Shown here piece by piece: positions 1 through 9,447 of a stretch of 64,000 bases of DNA (within the stretch, counting starts at the first letter, position 1; each line of letters begins with the position of its first letter). This DNA is from Brachypodium distachyon (taxonomy: Eukaryota; Streptophyta; Magnoliopsida; Poales; Poaceae). A program made the translations under genes and the position numbers. Under the pieces are notes generated by a model. That model ran no database searches. It was not told the origin of the DNA and saw only the letters and a list, made by a program, of their open reading frames with translations. The DNA is taken from contig NC_016132.3 in assembly GCF_000005505.3 (NCBI RefSeq), positions 6,386,001 through 6,450,000 on the forward strand, read 5' to 3'.

Positions 1-496
1 GCTACAGTGCGTTTTACCGTGCATGCACTCCAGCGCAGCAAAGGCAAGCTGCCTTGGGTCTTCGTTCGGCACGTGTCCTGAGGCGCGTCCCCATGCAGAC
101 CGATGCACCTGTGGTATCCCCTTGAGTATAAAAGGAGGACCAGTGCCACCGGTCAAGGGGTTCGGGTTCTGGTTCTTCTAAGTTTGGACTGGAGCTGGGT
201 TACATCCTGAGAGATTTAGTCTAGAAGTAGCAAGTGGCCACTTAGCAGAAAGGAAAAGAGCGCCCGGGGGTTTCCTCGGCAACCTGTAATCACTTGATTC
301 ATTGGTTAATACACACTAAGAAGCAGAATGTAGGGTTTTACACCTCCGAGTGGCCCGAACCTGGGTAAACAGACTTGTACCTTGCTACGCTCGTCATTGG
401 CCTCACCGGCGATCGCTGGAGCAATCCCCACCGCCCACTGCTGAACCTAAAAGGGGGTGCCTCGCATCCCCGGTGTCTAAGCCCCGGGCTACAACA
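1..496 (+). repeat. Partial 5' LTR of element A
   Basis: It matches the 3' LTR of A from about 17523 to its end and finishes in ACAACA just before a primer-binding-like site. The missing left part should be about 480 bp, judged from the 977-bp 3' LTR. It carries a TATAAAA box at 127-133. Confidence 0.85.
127..133 (+). promoter_or_regulatory. LTR TATA box of element A
   Basis: TATAAAA in the context GAGTATAAAAGGAGG, repeated at the same LTR position in the 3' LTR (17647-17653). It is the likely Pol II core promoter of the element. Confidence 0.6.
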
Positions 497-518
497 TCTG
501 GCGCGCCAGGTAGGGGGC
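497..518 (+). other. Primer-binding-like site of element A
   Basis: The sequence TGGCGCGCCAGGTAGGGG follows the LTR end after two bases. Position and leading TGG fit a tRNA primer-binding site of a plant gypsy element. I cannot assign the tRNA with certainty. Confidence 0.6.
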
Positions 519-558
519 TGCGTGCGGAGAGCTCGCCGGTGACCGCCCAGCGGCGCAC

Positions 559-2163
559 ATGCGGTCACACAACGTGCAGCGCACGTCGCAGGATCAGGAG
601 AACCCTGAGCCTGCCCGGGTGCAGCAACAGCAACAGCAGCAGGTGGTACTTCCTCCGCCCCCGCCGCGCTTCGCTGGAGACCGGTCGAGGCTAGCCCCGT
701 AGCCTAGCGCTGGGCCCAGTCATAGCCGGGTCGTCGCTCGTGCTCGCGAGCCGCACGACGCGCAGCCACGGGCCAACGACGGGCCGCGCCCATCTCAGCA
801 TCTTTCTATTGCGTCCCAAGCAACTCTCTCTGGCTCGCGGGATCGTCTGCAAGGCACCGGAGCCATCCCAGACGGCAGTGTCGGGCAGGAGCACGTGGTC
901 CCTCCTGTCCGAACCAGGTCAGAAGCCCTTGTGGCGGCTCAGGCCATCATGCGCTACGAGCCGCCGCAGGGAACACCAGCGCACGAGGCGTGGACGGCGG
1001 AGCTCGCCGCCCTCCTCGCTGCAGCCAACCGCCGGCCAGGAGGATCGTGCGGACGTGCGGGGGATACTCAACGCACGTCAGCAGGAGGATCTACGCGAGC
1101 GCCTTGAGCGGTGTCGCCGACTTGCACGTGATCGCTCCAACCCTGAAAGCCAAGGCGAAGCGCTCCGGGGGGCTAACGATGGTTTGCCGCGTTCACTTGT
1201 GAACTACGGCAGGTGGAGTGGCCCCGCAAGTTCCGAGCCCCGCCAACGCTTGGGATGTGCGACAGGACCACGAACCCTAAGGATTTCCTCCTAACTTACT
1301 CGTTGGGCATGAATGCCGTGGGTGCGGACGAGAAGGTTAGGGCCAACTGGTTTCCCATGGTCCTGAAAAGATCAGCGAGAACCTGGTTGCTCAACTTGCC
1401 GGCAGGATCCATCTCCTCGTGGGATGACTTGCGCGTGCATTTTGATGCCTTCCAGGGCGGCTACAAGCGCCCGGGAACCATGGCGGAGCTGCACACCGTG
1501 GTGCAGAAGCCAAGGGAGACGTTGTGGAGCTTCATCAACCGCTTGTCCAGTCTCTCCTACTCCATTCCTGAGGCGGAGGCTGCCGCCATCATCAACACCT
1601 TCGCCATCAATGTCTGTGACCCCAAGATGCGTGAGAAGCTGAGCACACAACGGATCCGGACGACGCATGAGCTCTACGCCTTGGCGCACAAGTGTGCCAT
1701 AGCCGAGGAAGGGCGCTTGGCGCCCGAACTTGCAGCTAAGGCTGCTGCGAGTCCTACTGAGGGCTCGCAGAAGAAGGGCTCCCGGAAGCGCGGCGGGAAG
1801 CAAGTGCTTGCCGCGGAACCGGGGGCTACCTCGAGGCCTGCGAAAAAGGCCTCGTCCGCTGGCGAATCTGGCGGCAAGCCGGGCGACGCACCCCGCTGTC
1901 CCATCCACGCCAATGCCACCCATGACATGCAGGGTATCAAGCAGAGGCGCGAGCAGCGCCATGAGGAGTGCCGAGAAGCCAACGCCTGCTTCAACTGTGG
2001 GGACATCGGACATCTCTCCCACGATTGCCCGAATGACCCCAGAGCTGGAGCGAAGCCTGCCGGCGGGGATGCCGGAAGAGAGGAAGCCCAGGGGGGTCGA
2101 GGCCAAGCCCGCGCCGGCAGGGAGCGGCCTCCCCGGGGACGAGACAAGGCTCGTGCTGAGTAG
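559..2163 (+). pseudogene. Broken gag of element A
   Basis: Capsid-nucleocapsid polyprotein of the retrotransposon. A first short frame from ATG 559 has a glutamine run and proline run and stops near 701. The main readable frame is 1213-2163 (about 316 codons) and holds a gag capsid-like core (tryptophans in contexts such as TWLLNL and SSWDDL) followed by a CCHC zinc knuckle, C-x2-C-x4-H-x4-C, beginning CFNCGDIGH near base 1987. The tail is Arg/Gly/Ala-rich. Stops and frame changes between 701 and 1213 show it is dead. Confidence 0.8.
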
Positions 2164-3088
2164 CAGCGCGAGTCCGATTACAGCGAGGGCGACGAGCCCG
2201 GCTTCCAGAAGCCCCGCGGCGTCGCCTGCATCCATGGGGGAGCTTATGCTCTCTCATCCTATAGCGCGGTAAAGCGCCTCAACCGGGAGGTGTGTGCGCT
2301 GTTGCCGGACATGGAGATGCAGCAGCCGTTGAAGTGGTCGCACGTGCCGGTCACCTTCAACTCTGACGATCACCCAGCCCGGCAGCTGGGGTCAGGGGTT
2401 TTGCCCTTCGTGGTCTCACCGATCATCAACAACATGACGGTGACCAAGGTGCTGGTGGACAACGGAGCGGGGTTTAAACCTCATGTCCACCAGGTTGGTG
2501 GAGAAGCTTCAGCTGCCGCTGCAGCAGATGAAGCCCACTGACCCGTTCCGGGGAGTAAACCCCGGGATCGTGCGCCCCCGGGGCGCATCACGCTGCCGGT
2601 TACCTTCGGGTCCCGAGAAGCGTTTAGAACTGAGCACCTCATGTTTGATGTGGCTCATACCCCGTTGCCGTACAACGAGATCCTTGGTCGGCCAGCGCTG
2701 ATCAAGTTCATGGCGGCAACCCATTGCGCATATGGCGTGATGAAGATGCCGTCCACGTATGGGGTCTTGTCCATCAAGTGCGATCTCAAGGACGCGGCTT
2801 GGTGTGTTCGCGAGGTCGTCAAGGCCGCCGCCGCAGCCAATTCCGGTGACGAAGGCGTCGCCGGAAGCGAAGGCTCGCTGCCGGGCGATCACCCCGTAGC
2901 GAAGAAGGCTCATGTTACCCCGCAGCAACTTGTCGGGGGAAGCACAAGCTCGAGCTCGCGCCCCGGCAAGGGCGAGAAGCTCAAGGAGGAGACCACCAAG
3001 TTGAAGAAGCTACCCCTCCAAGCCGGCAATGAGGAGCGCACCGTCACCATTGGTGCGAACCTCGATGCCAAATAGGAAAGCGCCCTCA
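2164..3088 (+). pseudogene. Broken protease region of element A
   Basis: Continues gag toward pol. The aspartic protease active site appears as VLVDNGA near 2452-2472, the D-[ST/N]-G-A form. A frameshift follows directly and the reading moves to the frame open from 2641. The downstream stretch with the ILGRPAL motif is the usual end of the protease, followed by a Ser/Lys-rich linker to a stop at 3073. The coding sequence ends abruptly at 3088, where LTR B begins. Confidence 0.75.
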
Positions 3089-3707
3089 TGTAACATCCCA
3101 AAATTTCAAACTTTTACATGTGCATTGCATCCATGAGCATCATGCCACAATTGCATATTTGAATTCAATTTTTGAATCTCAAAAGGGCTCTAAAAGACTT
3201 GGTTTACACCCATTTAAGCTTTCGATTTTCAAACCAATAGGGTTCATGTATAAAAGGGGTTTAATGCATATATAAGCTATCCCATAATTTTTGGTTAATT
3301 ATTTGGAGTTGAAAAAGTTTTTGATTCAAATAGATATATGGCCCTAAAGGCCTTTATAGGGCAAATGTATTTTTACATATTTTATTTTGAAGAGAAACTA
3401 CTTCCAAAAGTTGTATCTTGGTAGAACATGATTTTACAAATTTTCTGGAATTTATTTGGACCAATTTGGAGTTCAAACTCAAAAGATATCAAAGAAATGA
3501 GAAAAACAGAAAAAGAAAAGGTCTAAAAGAAAAAAAAAGGTAAACCGGACCGGCCCGGCCACTTTGGGCCGAACCGGCCCAGTCCGACCGCGCACGACCG
3601 GCCCAGACCGCCCGGTCCACGTGCGCGCGCCCGCAGTCGCTGACAGGTGGGGTCCACCTGTCAGCTGCGTCTTCCCCGAAGGAAAGCGCCGCCGGTCACG
3701 CGCGCGA
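3089..3707 (+). repeat. 5' LTR of B, first fragment
   Basis: Same start and order as the 3' LTR from 12436, including the AT-rich head, the poly-A-like tract near 3530 and the GC-rich palindromic stretch near 3650. It stops at the CGCGA target where the solo LTR entered. Confidence 0.85.
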
Positions 3708-6700
3708 TGAAGCGATCCTCCCCCTTACTAGGGTTCGATCTCTGTGCTTACAGTGCTAGTCCCTGGATCGACTTGCTAGCACACACAGTTTCAAGATGTA
3801 ATATCAAGATACAAAGGTAAAAAGTATATTACATCGCATTGATCCAGAACCTTACATATTGCATAACCTCGTGGGTTAACTCGGAAGAAGATAAAATCTT
3901 GCAGCGGAAAGCAGAAGATGTAGGAGCACCATAACAACTCCACAGTCGAAACATGTTGGAATGTAAACTCGCAACCCTAACAATTCGTACCTCACTCTTC
4001 ACCTGGTTCACCTGCAACATTTAAGCGTTGCAGCCACTAGGGGGTCAATACATTGAATGTATTGGCAAGTTCACAAAAGGGTTATAACAGATCCTGTCAA
4101 TTATATGTAGTATTTGGCTAGGTGGGGTTTGGCTAATTGCATAAAAGCATCAATGTAACATTCTATTATTTCATTAAATAGTTTTATCACTATTGGACAT
4201 GGGGTAGAAACACCCATGCTCCTATTAACCTAGGCACATTGAGTAGAAACATCAATGCTCCTACCCAGTTCAAACCATTCATTTTATTATGAAATTGGAA
4301 TGAGTGAGACCTTCCTTACAGCTCCAATATCTAGTTGCTCATAATTGTCCGTAACCGGGGACACGGCTAAGTACTTAGTTTGACACTCTCGAGAGGTGGT
4401 ACACTTTACCCACAAGAAATCGACGTGTTAATCCCTTGCTGTCCTCAGGGTAGAGTAGCAACGGCATCGACCATAGGAATTTTCAGAACATAATCCCCCA
4501 GACCACCTGAGGGACGCGCCCCCACCTACACTGCTACATACCGATGTCACCTCGGATCCGGGTTCATATTTCTTACATCCATCCTGGCAGAGCCCATAAT
4601 ACCATGTGGTTGTACTGGAAGCTACTAAACAGGTAACTAGTCCAGTCTCTGGTTAACCCGGGTGGCATCCCACTTTTTGACGCAGGCGCTCCCCGAGTCG
4701 CACGGGGAGACGACCATGGACGCTCCCGAATCACACGAAGAGACGACTCAGCGGGCCCATAGAAATGGACCTAACGTCACGACATCCGAAAACTCAAAGC
4801 AGCCCACCCAGGACGATTCATTGAATTACTTGTTTTGCCATAAACTAGGAAAATCATATTGTAATTCCATAGTATCACATTGTAATAATACCACCCTCGT
4901 ATATTATCATAGCATAGCATTTTACTACTACGATGGCAATTGGTGGTAAGGTCATGACAAAGGTATCCTATACTACTAGGACAGATCATAGCTAGCATAG
5001 ATACAATAATAATCCTGACAATGCAACTAATAAAATCTAGTGCATAATAAAATAATGGGTAAATGATCAAAGTGAACTTGCCTTGATAGTAGTTGTTATT
5101 CAGACACTCTTCACAGTCACACAGTTCGCTCTCCGAGAAAACTATACAATCAGGCAAACATACACACACATAAACACAAAATACAAACAAAGAATACGTA
5201 TGCCATGATGCAATGCAAATCATGTGACATGAGTTTTGGTTTATTTTATTTGGGTGATCTACTGATCCAAAGCATTGATAATTAAGCACATGCGATTAGG
5301 GTTTTTAAACAAAAGCAAAAGCTAGGGTTTAAATCCTAAAATGAGGTTTTATTTGCATCTGCAAAGTACTTTAATTCAAAATATTTATTTATCTGTCCCA
5401 TTAGACAGAGGACAATAAAACAAAATTTTGGGCACTGGTTTCATTCAAAAAGGACTTCTAGTTAATTAGTTATGATTTAAATGGTATAAAAATCCTAATC
5501 TGTAATTTGAATGTGACAAAAGATTCTACACTTCCTAAGGATTCCAAAAAGGTATGGATCACTAAATTTGGCCAAACAGATTTAAAGTTATGATCATTTG
5601 AAGTTACAGGGGCCTATCTGCAAAAGTGCCTTTTAATTAATCCAGGGAAATAAAATTACATTTTTATTTTATAACTCGGGTGCCACGTGGCGCATTCCTA
5701 TTCGTTGGTACCGGTTCGGTTTAAGTGAAATAAGGACGATCTAATCTACACCGTTGATCAACGATCGGACGGACGAGGTCGATCGGGGAAGCTCACCGGC
5801 GGGTTAGGGTTTCGGCGGGCGGCGTCCGGCGGAGGCGCGGCATGGGCGCGGGGGTGCTCCGGCGACGTGGGCGCGACGGGGAAGACACGGGGAGGCGCGG
5901 CGGAGACGGGGGTGCGGTTGGCGGCGCTCGGGGACGGCGCGGTCGGCGCCTAGGACGAAGACGGGCGGCGGCGCGGGCACGGCTCTGGCGAAGGATTTCA
6001 GCGGCCTGGCGGCGTGCGAGCGAGGGCAAACGGGTGGGAAAAGGAGAGGGGGTCGCGGGGGTTATAAAGACGTGCTCGAGTGTGAAAATGGAAGGCCGGA
6101 GGAGGAGATTGCGGCGGCGGGCGCGTGGGGACGGCGGCCGGAAATCGCGGTGGCGGCGCGAGGGTTTCCTTCCGGGGAAGAAGCCCCTGACAGGTGGGCC
6201 CCACCTGTCAGCGGGTGCGGGCGCGCGCGAGCGGCCAAGCTGGCTGGGCCGGTCGGGCGCGGTCGGACTGGGCCGGTTCGGCCCAAAGTGGCCGGGCCGG
6301 TCTGGTTTACCTTTTTTTTTTCTTTTAGACCTTTTCTTTTTCTGTTTTTCTCATTTCTTTGAAATCTTTTGAGTTTGAACTCCAAATTGGTCCAAATAAA
6401 TCCCAGAAAATTTCTAAAATCATATTCTACCATGATACACTTTTGGAAGTAGTTTCTCTTCAAAATAAAATATACAAAAATACATTTGCCCTACAAAAAT
6501 CATATATCTATTTAAATAAAATACTTTTTCAACTCTAAATAATTGTCCAAAAATTAAGGGATAGCTTATATATGCATTAAACCCTTTTTTCATATAAACC
6601 TTAATGGTTTGAAGATCCAAAGCTCAAATAGGTGTAAACAAATTCTTTTAAAGCCCTTTTGTGATTCAAATTTGAATTCAAACGTGTAATTGTGGCATGA

Positions 6701-6751
6701 TGCTCATGGATGCAATGCACAAGTAAAGATTTGAAATTTTGGGATGTTACA
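3708..6751 (-). mobile_element. Inverted solo LTR of the B family, inserted in B's 5' LTR
   Basis: On the minus strand it runs from TGTAACATCC at 6751 to GGATCGCTTCA at 3708, 3044 bp, the full LTR layout of the B family. The 5-bp direct repeat CGCGA flanks it exactly (3703-3707 and 6752-6756), the target-site duplication of an LTR element. No internal coding sequence remains, so it is a solo LTR formed by LTR-LTR recombination after insertion. It faces its host fragment head-on and so makes a large inverted repeat with 3089-3690. Confidence 0.9.
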
Positions 6752-6904
6752 CGCGATCCCCGCGCCGCCGCAATCCTCGCGCCCACCATTCCCGACCTTC
6801 CCTAAGTGCGCAGCCCGCGTCCCTATAAAGCCCCCGCCGCCGCGCTTCTTTCCCCTCTGTTCCCCCTCGCTATCGCGCCGCCAGGCCGCCGGAATTGCTC
6901 GCCG
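6752..6904 (+). repeat. 5' LTR of B, second fragment (truncated)
   Basis: Resumes after the second CGCGA. Alignable landmarks with the 3' LTR are the TATAAAG box (here near 6824, there 13120-13126) and GCCGCCGGAATT...CTCGCCG. Right after this point sequence leaves the LTR and enters the internal region, so the remaining LTR and primer-binding site are deleted. Confidence 0.7.
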
Positions 6905-7064
6905 TTGAAGCTTCGGAGGCCGAGTTGAGACCGCCGCACCCGAGGGATGGCAGCCACGGTGGGAGATCGAGGCGAAGATCCGCGGGCGTGAGATCGCGCC
7001 AGCTACGCCGGATATCACCTTCATCAGCCGCTACCCTACTTTCGAACAGGGCCTTCAGTTCGCC

Positions 7065-7634
7065 ATGCAGTGCGCTTTCGCACAGGTGTGCCGGGACTGT
7101 CGGCATGAGTTTCCAGAGGACTCCCCCTTCCTCCTCTTTGGAAGGCGGAACCATGCATGCTCGGCAGTGGCTACGACTAACGACGAGGATGCGACCCCAG
7201 TGACGACCCACTTTGAGAACATGGAGATAAACACCGTGGACTTGGAGTCTTGTCTCGAGCACGAGATGACCAGGGCCGACCTAGCCGAGGAGCAGGTTGG
7301 TAATCTGATGGGAGAGAAGACCCAGTGGCTTGAGGACAAGGCCGTGTTGGAGAACACTATCCTCAACATGGGAGACGCCATCGAGCAGCTGCAGTATGAG
7401 AGGGACCAGGCTCGCTACTACTGCGAGCAGTTCCAGGCATTCATCGCAGCCGCAGCCGCAGCAGCACCAGCTGCCACGCCGGCGCCAGACCAGGTCCCAC
7501 CTCCACCACAGGATCAGGACATGGAGCCTCAGGAGGAGGAGCCCCAGGAGGTCCACGAGATGGACACCCCTGCTACCAACACCCGCTCCAAGATGAAGGC
7601 GAACGGGACCACACCGACAGCCACACTCCCTTAG
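7065..7634 (+). CDS. Extra ORF (orf0) upstream of gag in element B
   Basis: An intact frame of 189 codons from ATG 7065; the frame is open upstream to about 6912 without another ATG, so the true N-terminus may be lost with the LTR deletion. The first third has CxxC pairs (VCRDCRHEF). The middle, about residues 45-115, looks like a heptad-rich coiled coil. An alanine run and a Pro/Glu-rich acidic tail follow, ending in a short basic stretch. It resembles no gag or pol domain. Rice RIRE3/RIRE8-type elements are reported to carry an ORF here; function is unknown. It is the only unbroken frame of the element. Confidence 0.55.
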   Translation: MQCAFAQVCRDCRHEFPEDSPFLLFGRRNHACSAVATTNDEDATPVTTHFENMEINTVDLESCLEHEMTRADLAEEQVGNLMGEKTQWLEDKAVLENTILNMGDAIEQLQYERDQARYYCEQFQAFIAAAAAAAPAATPAPDQVPPPPQDQDMEPQEEEPQEVHEMDTPATNTRSKMKANGTTPTATLP

Positions 7635-7928
7635 ATCTATTGATGCCTACCAGCTTATATTAGTTTTTATCGTTATCAGCATTGCGAGTTAGTCATTGAC
7701 CATACAATCTATGTGTATGGCAATGTAGGTCGATTGCTTTTTCTTCGTACTCTTTTCCTTATGGGCAATGTCCCACCATAAACAAGTTTGTTTTGCTATG
7801 TTTTTTTTCAAAACCTTTTATGATTGATGAGTGGATGATTGATATATGCTTGAGTTATATCTTGTTTGGGGGTTTAGTTATCCTTAGCTCTATTCTATCT
7901 GTTTCCTCATCTATGCTACCCTAAACAA

Positions 7929-9447
7929 ATGCCTTCGAGACGCCGGAACCCCGCCAACAACGCCGAGGCTAACAATGCCGACGCCGAAGGGAATGCTGCC
8001 ACCATGCAGCAGTTATTGGCTGCCCAGACCCAATTCTTCCAGATGATCACCTAACAATTGGCCAACAACAACAACAACAACCAGCAGAACCACAACAACC
8101 AACAACACCACCCACCCCAAGTGGATATGCTGACCAGATTTCTGCGTCTGCGCCCGCCTACTTTTTCCAGCTCCACTGAGCCCATTATGGCTGACGATTG
8201 GCTTCGTTCAGTTAATAAGAATTTGGTCACCATCAACTCCACTGAGGAAGAGAAAGTGCGATTCGCAGCTCATTTGCTAGAAGGACCCGCAGCGTCATGG
8301 TGGGAAAATTTTCAGATCACCACTCCCATCGAGGATGTCACCTGGGACATGTTCCAGGAAGCTTTCCGCACCGCCCACATCTCTGCGGGAGTGCTCAGCC
8401 TGAAGAAGAAAGAATTCCACAGGCTGCGACAGGGAAGCCGCTCCGTGTCAGAATATATAGAGGTTTTCAACCAACTATCCCGCTATGCACCGGATGATGT
8501 GAACACCGATGCCAAGCGCGGGGAGAAGTTTTTGGACGGTCTGAACGATGAGCTGTCAGTTCAACTTGCAATTGCTTACACCCGCACCTACCAGTCTTTG
8601 ATTGACAAGGCCATCATTCTGGAGAGTAAGCTCACTCAGTTAGAAAACCGAAAGAAGAGATTTCACCAAGGAGGCTCTCACACTGGCCCGCACCAGAAGC
8701 AGCGCACCTCCTATGATGGAAGTGGCAGTTCCTCCTTGAGCAGGAACGGGAACCAGAACAGCCACCGCAGTGGAGGAAATAGTCACCACCACCGCCAGGG
8801 AAGCCAAGGACACCACCATTAGGGTGGCAATGTGAACCGACACCAGCACCGGCAACAGCACCAGTTCGCTCGCCCAAGGCCCATCAATGGCAATGGGAAC
8901 GGCAGGAACAACGGCAATGGCCAGAACAACAATGGTCAGAACCACAATGCCAATAAGGACATGAGCAAGGTGGAGTGCTACAAGTGTCACAAGATGGGAC
9001 ACTATGCCACCAACTGCCCGGACAACCAAGATGGTACTGGGAACAAGCCCAATCCATTCCAGAAGGGCCACGTGAATCACGTGGATGTGGAAGAGATCAC
9101 CGAGGAACCAGGTATCATACTTGGCACATTCCACATTAATGCTTATGAAGTACTAGTTCTATTTGACACTGGAGCATCGCATTCACTCATTTCAAGAGTA
9201 TTGGTAGAAAGAGGCAAATTACCCTCTGAGACCATGAGTAGACCTATGAAAGTAAACTCACCGGGTGGAATAATGCTAGCAACCCGACACTGTCGCCAAC
9301 TACCCCTAAGTATTGGGAGACACATTTTTCCCTCTGATCTCATAGTTATAGATTCCCGAGGACTGGACCTAATCTTGGGAATGGACTGGTTGACCTTATA
9401 TGAAGGATTAGTAGATTGTGCCCAGAGGACTGTCACACTCACTACCC
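7929..9447 (+). pseudogene. Broken gag-protease of element B
   Basis: A single frame from ATG 7929 with two in-frame stops (TAA near 8052, TAG near 8820). Asn/Gln-rich N-terminus, then a Retrotrans_gag capsid core (motifs ASWWENF and RFLRLRPP) over about 8140-8640, a His/Asn/Gly-rich linker, a CCHC zinc knuckle CYKCHKMGHYATNC near 8976-9017, and the protease active site FDTGASHS near 9163. A one-base loss in a C run near 9448 throws the frame off before RT. Gag-pol was therefore probably one continuous ORF. Confidence 0.85.

Noticed and set aside
1372..2235. 287-codon minus-strand frame across gag of A
   Set aside because: Shadow of the GC-rich gag frame on the plus strand; no domain.
5842..6372. 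Plus-strand frame in the solo LTR
   Set aside because: Low-complexity GC-rich LTR leader; antisense to the LTR.
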